From a bacterium (GTDB taxonomy: Bacteria > Patescibacteriota > Gracilibacteria > Absconditabacterales > Absconditicoccaceae), in assembly GCA_023245855.1 (NCBI GenBank), contig JAHFJL010000007.1, positions 1 through 35,348 of the forward strand: 35,348 bases of DNA, given 5' to 3'. The notes under the pieces are model-generated. The model saw only the letters and a program-made list of their open reading frames with translations, searched no databases and was not told where the DNA came from. The position numbers were made by a program, and so were the translations under genes. Positions 9,506 to 19,420 of this stretch are shown one piece after another (position 1 is the first letter of the stretch; every line of letters begins with the position of its first letter).

Positions 9506-10831
9506 ATGAAACTAGACGTAGTATTAGGCCTTCAATGGGGAGATGAAGGCAAAGGAAAAATAATTGACGTACTGACCCCAAAGTACGACATCATCGCAAG
9601 ATTTCAAGGTGGACCCAATGCTGGTCACACACTGGAATTGGGATCAATAAAACATGTGCTTCATCTGATTCCTTCTGGAATTTTTCATTCAGAAAAATTG
9701 AATTTTTTAGGGAATGGCATGGTGATATGTCCTATCGCTTTCAAAAAAGAGATCGAAGGATTATTACAATACATTCCGTTGGAAGAGCTCAAAAAAAGGA
9801 TCGTTATCGCACAACAAGCAAAAATCATAATGCCTACTCATCGGCTTCTTGATGGTGCAAGCGAATCAGCCAAAGGATGTCAAAAGATAGGAACCACGAA
9901 ACAAGGCATCGGACCTACCTATACTGATCACGTAAGTCGTAATGGATTACGGATAGGCGATATGTTACAGGATGGTTTTGCTATGAAATACAGTGAATTG
10001 CAAAACAAACATTGTATGTTGATGACAGCACTTGGAGGTAACTTTGACGCAAACACATTAATGGCTGAAGGTAATGCATTTTTGGAAGCGGTAGAGTTTA
10101 TGAAACAATTCAAAATTGTTGATGGACCCAAGTGGATAAACGAAAAACTGGATGCAGAACAAACAGTACTTGCCGAAGGCGCACAAGGAACATTGCTTGA
10201 TATCGACCACGGAGACTATCCTTACGTCACAAGCTCCAACACTACTATCGGTGGAGTTTGCATCGGTTTGGGTGTAGCTGCCAATCGCATCGGTAAAGTA
10301 TATGGCTTATTCAAAGCCTATTGTACCCGTGTAGGTAACGGCCCTTTTCCTACCGAATTAGGAGGAGAGAAATCCGACATCTGGTGTCAGACACATAAAC
10401 GTGAAGACGAAGAACGTGAGTATCCTAACGCGAGCATGAATGATACAGATGAATTTACGCAAGGCATTGCATTGAGAAAAAAAGGGAATGAACATGGAGC
10501 AACCACCGGTCGTCCACGCAGGACGGGCTGGCTTGACCTGCCTTTGCTCAAATATGCATGCATGATCAATGGAGTCACTGATCTCATCATCTCCAAAGCG
10601 GATGTGTTGTCAGATTTGGAATCTATAAAATTATGCACAGGATACGAGAAGAATGGATCACCTATATTTAGAGAGTGTCAGAGCTGGGAAAACATGTCTT
10701 TAATCAAAGACTTTGATGACCTGCCACCAAGTTTTAAAGTATATCTGATGTTCATCGAAGAAGAAACAGAGACAGAAATAAAATTTATTTCAACGGGTCC
10801 TGATCGTGATCAGATCATCATTCACGAATAA
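9506..10831 (+). CDS. purA: Adenylosuccinate synthetase
   Basis: Converts IMP plus Asp plus GTP to adenylosuccinate, the first step to AMP. 441 residues. Signature motifs: GLQWGDEGKGKIID (P-loop-like, residues 8-21), FQGGPNAGHTLE, KIGTTKQGIGPTYTDH, VGNGPFPTEL and ATTGRPRRTGWLDLP. No UGA-Gly despite many Gly. With guaB it forms a two-gene operon sending IMP to both GMP and AMP. Ends at a terminator whose sequence is repeated after purM. Confidence 0.97.
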   Translation: MKLDVVLGLQWGDEGKGKIIDVLTPKYDIIARFQGGPNAGHTLELGSIKHVLHLIPSGIFHSEKLNFLGNGMVICPIAFKKEIEGLLQYIPLEELKKRIVIAQQAKIIMPTHRLLDGASESAKGCQKIGTTKQGIGPTYTDHVSRNGLRIGDMLQDGFAMKYSELQNKHCMLMTALGGNFDANTLMAEGNAFLEAVEFMKQFKIVDGPKWINEKLDAEQTVLAEGAQGTLLDIDHGDYPYVTSSNTTIGGVCIGLGVAANRIGKVYGLFKAYCTRVGNGPFPTELGGEKSDIWCQTHKREDEEREYPNASMNDTDEFTQGIALRKKGNEHGATTGRPRRTGWLDLPLLKYACMINGVTDLIISKADVLSDLESIKLCTGYEKNGSPIFRECQSWENMSLIKDFDDLPPSFKVYLMFIEEETETEIKFISTGPDRDQIIIHE

Positions 10832-10842
10832 AAATACCTATG

Positions 10843-10872
10843 AGAGTTCCGGTTTCCCGGAGCTCTTTTTTT
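10843..10872 (+). terminator. Terminator after purA (twin of the purM terminator)
   Basis: AGAGTTCCGG (10843-10852) and CCGGAGCTCT (10857-10866), loop TTTC, then seven T. The core is identical to 18075-18102. Confidence 0.85.
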
Positions 10873-10895
10873 GATAGCAGAATTTTAAATATTTA

Positions 10896-10923
10896 TTGAC
10901 ATTAGTTATATTATAATTATAAT
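10896..10923 (+). promoter_or_regulatory. Promoter of the dCMP deaminase gene
   Basis: TTGACA (10896-10901), 16 bases, TATAAT (10918-10923): consensus hexamers. The transcript would start just before the pyrimidine repeat tract at 10938. Confidence 0.8.
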
Positions 10924-10937
10924 ACAAAATATATGTT

Positions 10938-11022
10938 CTACCTTCCACCCTTCCACCCTTCCACCCTTTCACCTTTCACCTTGTCCCTTGTCCCTTCCAC
11001 CTTTTACCCTTTACCTACCCTA
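10938..11022 (+). repeat. Pyrimidine-rich 7/8-bp tandem repeat tract in the dCMP deaminase leader
   Basis: Degenerate units: CCTTCCAC repeated three times, CCCTTTCAC, then heptads CTTTCAC, CTTGTCC, CTTGTCC, CTTCCAC, CTTTTAC. It occupies almost the whole 5' leader and leaves no purine-rich ribosome binding site before the ATG at 11025. Same CTTNNAC unit as in mltG. Confidence 0.75.
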
Positions 11023-11024
11023 TA

Positions 11025-11516
11025 ATGGCTGAAGAAAAATACATTCGTCCCACACGAGATGAATACTTCATGGAAGTAGCGAGAACAGTAGCCAAAAGAG
11101 CTACCTGCGATAGAGGCAGAAGCGGATGCGTAATAGCAAAAAACAAGCAAATTTTATGTACAGGATATGTAGGATCGCCTCCAGGATTGCCGCATTGCGA
11201 CGAAATCGGTCATCAATTCAAGCAAATGACACATGAAGATGGTAGTGTAACCAATCACTGTGTAAGAACCGTTCATGCCGAACAGAACGCTCTCTGTCAA
11301 GCTGCTAAATTAGGTGTAGCTTTGGATGGAGCAACGTTGTATTGTAAGATGACACCATGCAGAACCTGTGCAATGCTGATTATCAGCAGTGGAATCAGAA
11401 AAGTCATTGCAGACAAAAGATATCATGCAGGAGGAGAATCTGAAGAGATGTTTCGCCAAGTAGGTATAGAACTTAACTATTTTGATGAAACAGTAGAACA
11501 CTATGAAAAACAATAA
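11025..11516 (+). CDS. dCMP deaminase (ComEB-like)
   Basis: Deaminates dCMP to dUMP, feeding dTMP synthesis. 163 residues. Zinc site: HAEQNALCQAA (His and catalytic Glu, near residue 85) and TPCRTCAMLI (Cys ligands, near residue 112). The N-terminus RPTRDEYFMEVARTVAKRA and the insert CVIAKNKQILCTGYVGSP with LPHCDEIGH are typical of the family. No UGA. Preceded by a consensus promoter and a repeat-filled leader without Shine-Dalgarno. Ends at a bidirectional terminator. Confidence 0.93.
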   Translation: MAEEKYIRPTRDEYFMEVARTVAKRATCDRGRSGCVIAKNKQILCTGYVGSPPGLPHCDEIGHQFKQMTHEDGSVTNHCVRTVHAEQNALCQAAKLGVALDGATLYCKMTPCRTCAMLIISSGIRKVIADKRYHAGGESEEMFRQVGIELNYFDETVEHYEKQ

Positions 11517-11524
11517 TAACTTAC

Positions 11525-11560
11525 AAAAAAATCTCTCCCACGACAGGAGAGATTTTTTTT
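11525..11560. terminator. Bidirectional terminator
   Basis: ATCTCTCC (11531-11538) and GGAGAGAT (11546-11553), A run before and T run after. Ends the dCMP deaminase transcript on the plus strand and possibly the PKD-protein transcript on the minus strand. Confidence 0.8.
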
Positions 11561-11577
11561 ATGTAAAAGAATACCAA

Positions 11578-11626
11578 CATTATTCATTATTCATTATTAA
11601 TTATTCATTATTAATTATTAATTAGT
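11578..11626. repeat. AT-rich heptad tandem repeat, seven units
   Basis: CATTATT x3, AATTATT, CATTATT, AATTATT, AATTAGT in exact 7-bp register. The minus-strand surface protein stops (TAA 11618-11620) inside this tract. Confidence 0.85.
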
Positions 11627-14600
11627 ATTTTCCGGAGGTACTTCATTATTTTCTTCTTGTTGATTCATTCTCGCTCTTACAGCAAAGACAATCACAAGGA
11701 CAACAAATACACCGACCAATATTCAAAGGATGATAAGGATTATTTTCCACCATGCAGTTCATCAGGAAGTTGCATTAGAAGATTGAATAGTTGTAGCATT
11801 AGGAACGATTTTGACATTGGCGTTGGGACAAGCATCACTGACGATACCATAGAATGCAAGGATATTACACATATTTGGCATGATAGTTGTTGTCATATCA
11901 AGAGGATCAACTTGATTTGCGCTTACTGTCGCTCATGCGGGAGCAAGATTTTTTGTAATAAGATTTATGATATCCTGGAGCACTTGTTTTCTCTTATCCT
12001 GTTGTGAAATATTAGTTTTTGTATCAGAGACAACAGATTCAAATTCCTTAAACAATCATTCGACATCCACAGAAAGGTTAGTAGGTAAGATGCTAAGGAT
12101 TTCTGCCTTAGCAAGATCATATTGATTGCCTCATGCAGCAGCAGCTACTGAACTATCCGTCAATCTTGTAAAGACATCCTGCAAAAGATTTTTTTGAGTA
12201 TCAGGAAGTTGGATAGCTTTAGCATCATAGAAATTTTTAACAGAAACAACATTTGATTTGGTGTCATTTTCATCAATCAATCCATCTCTCAGACTCACCA
12301 ACAACGTTCTGAAGTCATTGATAGTACCCGTAGTTCCTACCGCAAGAGAACTAATAACATCTTGTATTTCTTTGTATATTGCCGTCATTTCAGGAGTAAG
12401 GTTAGTTTGAAAATCCAGAAATGAAACATTGAAATCTTTGGAAACGAGTGTATTAGCAGGATTAGTATAGTAGATTCTACCAAGTGCTGACTGATATTTC
12501 GGTTCGTATTTTTGGAGATAGAGCTGATTACAATAAAAATCCTTATCATTGTCTTTGACTCCATCACCATCACTATCTACACCAAGATCAGTATCTACAT
12601 AACATTGTCCTCTTGAATTATCGTATTTGATATAATAAAGGATGCTGTTGTTGAGATTTTTGCCGACATAGAAATCGATAGCGCCGCTAGCAAGAGAAAC
12701 GGCAGGTATAGAAAGGATATGGAAATCACCCATATTAGCTGTACCTGTACTCATATTCAAAGTTCGTTTCTTATTTGCCATATTCGCATATTTGTCAGTC
12801 ACATCCATATTGATGAAATATTTTCCATAATCAGGATACGTGAAATCAAATGCATCACCAGAAATTACGATAAATCACGAATTATTTTTGCAGTCCTTGA
12901 GACTGAGACAGATATTTTTATTGGAGATATCTCCAAGACTCACATCCCTGAAGATAGCAAGTTTATCAAAAGTATCAGACAGCAGCATCGGTTTGAGTCC
13001 ATTTTTTACTACGATAGTACCTCAGACACCGATTCATTTATATCCTCTATACAGCACTGCTGCTCTTGGTCTGTATCAGAATTCATTGGGTTCTGTATAG
13101 ATATGAGTGACGCGATCAGATTTAGTTGTAAGATCCCACGTTCAATCTCCATCAAAATCATATTGGATAGTCCTCTCTTGAATAAAATCAGGTCTATCTG
13201 AAATTATTTTTGAAACGACATCAAAGGTCACTTGATCACCGATTTCTACGCTTGCAAGATCAGATTTGAGAGTGACAAGCGGAATATCTGGTCTCGTAAC
13301 ATCAGGCGGAAAGAACACGAGCGGACCATTACCGATGATATCTTGATTGCTTTGGCTGCCATCGTCATTGTCGTACATAGTGACTCCAAACATGAATTCG
13401 CCTGGGACTCTAGGCAACGAAAAGAATGCATAGGGAATATTACCTGGAGTGATTTTAGTTTCAAGCTGTCTTGTCGGATCATCCTTATAATAATAATACC
13501 GTTTGTAGTAGGAGATAAATCAGTCAGGATCAATAGCATTAGTAGCGCTTACTTTGACAATCAAAGGATCAAAAGTGCCATTAAAGATATCTTTGACATT
13601 ATTTTCACTGAATCCTACACCCATTTCATTTCCGTATTGAGGAAAGAAAAGGACAATATTATCAAGTTTTGGCAAAGCATTGACTACCTTAAAATATATC
13701 CTGGATTTAGCGCTTTTTGAGATCGTTGTATCTTCTGCAGTGAGCTCGATAAACGTACATCCTAATTCATTGAATTTGTATTTGAACATATCTTGCTTGA
13801 ATATTTCTCAATTTTGGGGCTGAAAGAAAAACTGCATTCATAATTTTTCGCCTTTGGTATTGACGGACAAAGAAGGATCTACAGTGAAATCAGCATATCT
13901 ATCCATTCTATATGCAGGGATCATAGTACCCGTAGCATCAACATTAGGACATTCATCACTTTGAGTTTGGATATTGGAACTTGCATCAATCACATTAAAA
14001 CCTGCTACCGGATAATCTTTTTCACCGACAAACACATTCTTACTCACTTCATTCATTGCGCCATCAGCTCCGCTCACCTTAAGGACAACGAGATACACAC
14101 CGGCCTTTTTGTAGGTATGAGCTATTTTATCGGTCTGGATAGTTCTCGTATCAGCATCAGCAAAATCCCATTGATAATTTACAATAGGTTGATTGGATTT
14201 TACAACAAAATTCATCGGATTACCCCATGGCGTAGCGATAGGAACAACGAATATTTCAGGTCTCAAAATGGAGAGTACATCGATATCTTTTGATATTTCA
14301 GCAATCTTTCCATAACTATCTCTTACCGTGAGTTTGACCGTATGTTTCCCAACAGCATCAAATTGCACTTTGATCTTTTGATTATTTTTTTCTGTGTTGA
14401 CGATCTTGCTTACTGAAGGATCAGAGAATGTTCGTTCATAATTTAGACTATCATATCCATTTATTACATCAAGATCAAAACTCACAGAAGCATCCAAAAT
14501 AAATTCAGAAGGATTTTTTCGAGCATTGCTTGGTACGATAGTAAACTGAGGAATAGGATCAGTAGATTCAGCATATACAGAGATTGAATCCGTATTGGTC

Positions 14601-15859
14601 TGACCAAGCTCATCTTGTACAGTAAGTTTAACCGTGTACGTTCATGGTTTTTTGAATTGTTTTTTGATTGATTTGCCTTGGAAAGTATCGGTTTTATTTC
14701 ATTGATCATCAAATATTTCTCGAGTATAGAGCTTGAGGCTAGAGACAATAGAATATGATGTACTAGAATCAAAAGCGAACGTCATGGAAGTATTTCCTTG
14801 ATCTGGCTGTTGTTTTATGATAGCTACCGGATCAGACACTAAGATATAATAATTCTCTGTAATTTTATTTGATTCATTATCAATTGTAGTCAATGCAAGT
14901 TTATATTCTCATTGTCCTGGTAAAACTAACCTCATAATACTAGGTTTTCCATCGCCATCTTTGGTATAGGAGAAACCATCTTTGGAAGTTATCGTTCGAT
15001 TATGCGTAAGAATTTGTCTTCCTCACATCGGTAACGTAGCAGAACCATCAAAGATAATTCATTTTTGAGCTTCTTGGATGCCGAGTTTGATATTTCCATC
15101 TTTGACTAATTTTTGTCCGTTGGCATAGACGACAATATTTGCAGTCTTTGGCAGCACATCGATAGAGATGGTTTTTTCACCATCAAAAATACCATTAGTC
15201 GCTTTATTCGAGCTTCTCACCGTCAGATGCACTTGATAATTTCCTGGAGCAGCAAACGTAGTATTGACTACAGGTCATACACCGATAGTAGTATCATTCC
15301 CATCAATATCTCTATAATATCGATAATAATTTTTTGAAGGAATGGTATCATTAGAAGGATCCATACTTGCTCTACCATCGAAAGTAACGGTCAATGGAGC
15401 AGGTCATCCTTGAGGAGAAATTTTCGCATTAGCGACAACCGTATATTTTGAATTCACTTGTTTTACGATATCACCAAACGGTTTGTAACAATTGGTCATA
15501 AACGAAGCTAGTTTGCTTTGATAATCAGTGCTGGTATAGGTGATCAATCCTTGCGTGATATCCAAACATTGCTGATACGTGACTTTGAAGGCATAGTCCT
15601 GAGGAAATTTTGGGAATACCGTCTGAAAACTTGTATTGAGGTCAGCAAACTTAGTTTGAGGAATCTGAGTTCAAATCTTTGTCGCAGCATCGATCTGGAC
15701 AAAAAGTCAGAGAATTTTATCATAATCAGTTTTGATTTCATAATTCGCTATGTAATCATTGGGGATGCTTGCATTAATTTTTCCGATAAGAAAAGCAGAT
15801 AAAAGAACAATCAGCATCAAAGTTACCTTGAAAAGCGTCTTGGAAAACAAAGATTTCAT
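11618..15859 (-). CDS. Giant PKD-repeat surface protein with C-terminal membrane anchor
   Basis: 1413 residues in one frame when UGA is Gly (about 20 or more UGA codons; checked with no in-frame TAA/TAG). N-terminus MKSLFSKTLFKVTLMLIVLL.. is a signal peptide. Repeated PKD/Ig-like domains follow, e.g. NYQWDFADADTR..HTYKKAG near residue 560 and IQYDFDGD-G-TWDL..HIYTEP near 910. Near residue 1090 a Ca-binding loop reads DSDGDGVKDNDKDF. The C-terminus has a membrane helix (IILIILGILVGVFVVLVIV) and a short basic/acidic tail. Probably an adhesin or host-contact protein displayed on the cell surface. ATG 15859 is chosen because it starts a signal peptide; a TTG at 15910 would add a hydrophobic extension. 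Confidence 0.85.
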
Positions 15860-15928
15860 GGAGATATATAAGGTGCTAAATCCGACAAAAACAACCGAAA
15901 ACAAAGCCAAAATATGGCATATACGTTC

Positions 15929-15956
15929 GTTATAGTGATTTTTGCTGCATTTGCAA
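15929..15956 (-). promoter_or_regulatory. Possible promoter of the PKD surface protein gene
   Basis: On the minus strand TTGCAA (15956-15951), 16 bases, TATAAC (15934-15929), about 70 bases before the ATG. Confidence 0.4.
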
Positions 15957-16043
15957 AAAAAAATGCTGATAAAATAAGGTTTGAAAATAAAAGAAAAATA
16001 TATACATTAGGGCAACTTTTTTTATCCTTATACGAAAAGGAGA

Positions 16044-16709
16044 ATGACGCAAAACAACTCTACTCAAAAAATCATTGCAATATCCATTTTATCATTAAGT
16101 ATGTTATGACTCATGTGATGCTCAACAAAAAAACAACAAACAGAAGACACTCAAACTAATCAGACTGCAGAGACCACTACTGACAACAGTGCTTGTAAAC
16201 AAGCCATCGCAGCATATCTACAACAAGCTCAAGCATCTTCAAACGGTGCAGCAGTAGCAAAAGGCAGCAGCATAACCGTAGACTATGTAGGAAGATTGGA
16301 TGAAGCGACGGTATTTGATACCAGCGTAGAAAGCGTCGCAAAAGCATGCGGAAAATATGCATCAGGAAGAAATTATAATGAAGGATTAGCATTCACTGCA
16401 GGTGCAGGACAGATGATAGCAGGATTCGATCAAGCAGTTGTCGGTATGAAAGTCGGAGAGACAAAAACAATAACTATAGCTCCAAAAGACGCATACGGAG
16501 AACGAGATGAAAAAAAACTTATCACGGTTCCAAAGACACAGGTACCTCAATCAGAGCAATATCAAATAGGTATGCAAGTAATGTCGCAAAATGGACAAAC
16601 ATTCAAAGTATATAAAGTAACTGACAAAGAAATCACGTTTGATGCGAATCCAGAACTAGCAGGAAAGACGTTGATTTTCGATATCACGATCAAAAGCATC
16701 CAAAAATAA
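16044..16709 (+). CDS. FKBP-type peptidyl-prolyl isomerase, lipoprotein
   Basis: 221 residues. Signal peptide with lipobox LGLMGCS: both Gly are UGA codons, including the one just before the acylated Cys, so the lipoprotein signal exists only under table 25. After a Thr/Gln-rich linker comes an FKBP domain of SlyD-like layout (SSITVDYVGRLDEATVFDTS, GQMIAGFDQAVVGMKVGE, APKDAYGERDEKK) with an inserted flap domain. Likely assists folding of exported proteins on the outer face of the membrane. Clear Shine-Dalgarno AAGGAGA directly before ATG. Terminated at 16746-16767. Confidence 0.92.
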
Positions 16710-16745
16710 TTTTTTTAGAAATTCCTATATGAAAAAAATTAAAAG

Positions 16746-16767
16746 GACGAGGAAACTCGTCTTTTTT
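16746..16767 (+). terminator. Terminator of the FKBP gene
   Basis: GACGAG (16746-16751), loop GAAA, CTCGTC (16756-16761), six T. Confidence 0.85.
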
Positions 16768-16797
16768 GTATTTGGATTTTTACTCAATCAAATTTTA

Positions 16798-16825
16798 TTG
16801 ACTTTATAGTCTTAATATATATGAT
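16798..16825 (+). promoter_or_regulatory. Promoter of purM
   Basis: TTGACT (16798-16803), 16 bases, TATGAT (16820-16825), 39 bases before the ATG. Confidence 0.7.
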
Positions 16826-16864
16826 TTAAAAAAACAAAAATATATAAACTTAAACCAAAAATTT

Positions 16865-18070
16865 ATGTCACAACAAAGTACCTACGAAAAAAGAGGCGTT
16901 TCATCAAGCAAAGAAGATGTACATAACGCAATCAAAAACATTGATAAAGGCATTTTCCCAAATGCTTTTTGTAAAATCATGCCAGATCCATTTATGGATA
17001 GTGAAAAACACTGTTATGTCATGCATGCAGATGGAGCAGGCACCAAATCCGCTTTAGCATACCTATATTGGAAAGAAACAGGTGATATTTCTATATGGAA
17101 AGGAGTTGTTCAAGATTCGATTGTCATGAATTTAGACGATCTTCTTTGTATAGGAGCTATAAATGTTCCTCTCCTTCTTTCAGCGACTATCGGAAGAAAT
17201 AAACATCTGATACCCGCAGAAGTGATTGCAGAAATCATCAATGGTACAGAGGAGTTCCTTGAAAAGATGAGAAAACTTGGCATCGAAATTAAGAGTACCG
17301 GTGGTGAAACAGCTGATTTAGGAGATTTGGTGAGAACAATAACTATCGACAATACGCTTAGCTGTAGAATGTCACGAGGCAAAGTCATTGACATAGAAAT
17401 TCAACCAGGCAATCTTATTGTAGGACTTTCTTCATCTGGCACAGCAACTTATGAAAATGAATACAATAGCGGGATGGGAAGCAACGGATTAACCAACTCC
17501 AGACATGATATCTTTTGTAACGAATATATGCAAAAATATCCTGAAACATTTGACCCCAACACACCAAAGGACGTCATTTATTGTGGAGTGCACCGAGTAG
17601 ATTCACCAGTACCCAGTGAATATTGTCAAAATGATCCTGATGCACTATCAAAAAATGTAGGAAAATTGGTTCTTTCACCAACAAGAACCTATGCACCTAT
17701 CATCAAACAGATATTGAATAAGGTGAATGTGGATATGTTGGATGGTATCATCCATTGTTCCGGTGGCGGACAGACGAAAGTCATGAAATTTGTGGATAAT
17801 GTTCACATTATAAAAGACAATTTATTTCCTCTGCCTCCATTGTTTCAGATGATCCAAAAAGAATCTGAAACACCTTGGGAAGACATGTACAAAGTATTCA
17901 ACATGGGACACCGAATGGAGATTTACGTAAAAAATCAAAAAGCAGCCACAGAAATTATTGAAATTTCAGAAAAATTTAATGTAAAAGCACAAATCATCGG
18001 CATAGTAAAATCTGCCAAACAAAAAAAACTCACTATCAAAAGCCAATACGGTGAGTTCAATTACGAATAG
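16865..18070 (+). CDS. purM: Phosphoribosylformylglycinamidine cyclo-ligase (AIR synthetase)
   Basis: Makes AIR from FGAM in de novo purine synthesis. 401 residues, longer than the proteobacterial form. The N-terminus KRGVSSSKEDVHNAIKNIDK, HADGAGTKSALAYLYWKETG, STGGETADLGDLVRT, KLVLSPTRTYAP, HCSGGGQTK and KVFNMGHRMEIYV match from memory the Bacteroidota-type PurM. About 30 Gly, no UGA codon. No other early purine gene is in the window, so whether the full pathway exists is unknown. Single-gene unit with own promoter; its terminator is the same as that of purA. Confidence 0.93.
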   Translation: MSQQSTYEKRGVSSSKEDVHNAIKNIDKGIFPNAFCKIMPDPFMDSEKHCYVMHADGAGTKSALAYLYWKETGDISIWKGVVQDSIVMNLDDLLCIGAINVPLLLSATIGRNKHLIPAEVIAEIINGTEEFLEKMRKLGIEIKSTGGETADLGDLVRTITIDNTLSCRMSRGKVIDIEIQPGNLIVGLSSSGTATYENEYNSGMGSNGLTNSRHDIFCNEYMQKYPETFDPNTPKDVIYCGVHRVDSPVPSEYCQNDPDALSKNVGKLVLSPTRTYAPIIKQILNKVNVDMLDGIIHCSGGGQTKVMKFVDNVHIIKDNLFPLPPLFQMIQKESETPWEDMYKVFNMGHRMEIYVKNQKAATEIIEISEKFNVKAQIIGIVKSAKQKKLTIKSQYGEFNYE

Positions 18071-18074
18071 CATG

Positions 18075-18102
18075 AGAGTTCCGGTTTCCCGGAGCTCTTT
18101 TT
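18075..18102 (+). terminator. Terminator after purM (twin of the purA terminator)
   Basis: AGAGTTCCGG (18075-18084), TTTC, CCGGAGCTCT (18089-18098), T run. Identical in stem and loop to 10843-10872. Confidence 0.85.
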
Positions 18103-18142
18103 CTATGATTAATTTTGTTTCGTAGGGGCAGATACTATCCGC

Positions 18143-19324
18143 CTAATTATGTGTAAACTCAAGTATTCCCGCCACCCCTATCATCGCTGCATTATCCATA
18201 GAATAGACTTTTTTCATGGGTCTGAGACAAACCACATTCGTTTGTTTTTTTCACTTTATCTCTAATTTATCATTTATCATTTCTAATTGTTGATTTAAGT
18301 ATTCCCACAATCTATCATTGCAGGATACTCCTCCAGCCAATCATAAAGTTTTTGCATCAAAAGCAATGCCAGCTCTAACAAGCTTTTTCACCATCACTTC
18401 AACAACTGCTTCTTGAAATTCATAGGCAATATCGCAAACTAATTCTTCTGGGAGTTGGGACAAGGTTCATGGAACATGTGTTCAATCCTTGTCACTCATC
18501 CCTTGTCCCTCGTTCCTTAGTTTTTTTAGTAAGGTTGATACCTGAGATTTCATTCACGAAAAACTAAATTCAAAGGCATCCTTGGAGAGAAAGATCCTCT
18601 TGAAATGAAAGTCCTTCAAGTCAAAAGTCTCAAGATTTGTAAAGTCAATTTCTTTTTCTTGACCTTCGACTTTAAGGACTTTATTGGCCTTACGACTAAG
18701 TAATGCTTTTTCAGCGATTCGTTGTCCTCCAGGATAAGGCCCTCACAACATTCTTGCAACCTTATCAAAACACTCACCCGCAGCATCATCCAACGTATAT
18801 CAGATCTTTGCGATTCTGTATCATCAAAAAGAATTTCGTTCCAATCATTCATTATTCATTATTCATCATTCATTATCGGTAACGATATAAATGTCGTTGT
18901 GTCCTCCACTCGCGGTCAAAACAACAAACGGAAATTTGATTTCAGAAGGATTTCTTTCAAGGAGAAGCGAGAATAAGTGACCATAGATATGATTCACATA
19001 TACCAAAGGTTTAGCAAAATAACTAGAAAGCAATGAAGCAACCGCCTTCCCAACCACCAACGAACCGGGAAGTCCAGGATGAACAGTAACGCTGATAAAA
19101 TCTACATCTTTGATCTTTTCTAAACCGATATTTTTGATGACTTCAATGATTTTTTCTGAATGAAGCCTAGAAGCTATTTCAGGAACCACACCTCAATATT
19201 TTTGATGATCTTGGATTTGAGAATATGCCAGTAACGAATCAACAGAAAAAATCTGGCCATCCCAAGACACTATGCCCAAAGAAGTATCATCACAACTAGT
19301 TTCTATAGCTAACGTTTTTAACAT
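18143..19324 (-). CDS. tsaD: tRNA N6-adenosine threonylcarbamoyltransferase, with three repeat insertions
   Basis: Transfers threonylcarbamoyl to A37 of ANN-decoding tRNAs. 393 residues against a usual 335-345. Motifs: LAIETSCDDTSLGI (N-terminus), VHPGLPGSLVVG, metal-binding HIYGH, VVLTASGGHNDIY, IGYTLDDAAGECFDKVARML, FSFSGMKSQ, and C-terminal MDNAAMIGVAG. Several Gly are UGA. The surplus length falls in three places that coincide with 7-bp repeat tracts (residues about 148-160, 270-289, 343-357), which the frame crosses without a stop. Divergent from the 19421 gene. Read with the standard code it looks broken; it is not. Confidence 0.9.
18255..18296. repeat. Heptad repeat tract inside tsaD (C-terminal)
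   Basis: Units TTTATCT, CTAATTT, ATCATTT, ATCATTT, CTAATTG, TTGATTT in 7-bp register. On the coding strand it gives the Lys/Glu/Asn-rich LEMINDKLEIK between YLNQQ and the conserved C-terminus. Confidence 0.7.
18457..18516. repeat. Heptad repeat tract and inverted repeat inside tsaD (middle)
   Basis: TCAATCC, TTGTCAC, TCATCCC, TTGTCCC, TCGTTCC in 7-bp register (18482-18516). GGGACAAGG (18457-18465) is the reverse complement of CCTTGTCCC (18501-18509). It codes NEGQGMSDKDWTHVPG, absent from usual TsaD. Confidence 0.7.
18845..18879. repeat. Heptad repeat tract inside tsaD (N-terminal half)
   Basis: TCATTCA, TTATTCA, TTATTCA, TCATTCA, TTATCGG in 7-bp register. It codes DNEGGIMNNEGLE between the conserved IYIVT and YRIAKIGYTLDDAAGE; UGA must be Gly for the frame to stay open here. 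Confidence 0.75.
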
Positions 19325-19357
19325 AAATTATCATAGATATAAAATACTCATCAAAAT

Positions 19358-19386
19358 TTGCTTTTTTTCGTATTTACGGATATAAT
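19358..19386 (+). promoter_or_regulatory. Promoter of the 741-residue protein gene
   Basis: TTGCTT (19358-19363), 17 bases, TATAAT (19381-19386), 34 bases before ATG 19421, in the gap shared with divergent tsaD. Confidence 0.65.
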
Positions 19387-19420
19387 ATAACTATCTACTT
19401 TAAATTTTAAAGAAAAAAAT

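Noticed and set aside
15860-15910. Upstream TTG start for the giant surface protein
   Set aside because: It would place 17 hydrophobic residues before a complete signal peptide; ATG 15859 is the better start.
18143-19324. Frameshifted tsaD
   Set aside because: The second half first seemed to be in another frame, but reading UGA as Gly keeps all motifs in a single frame.
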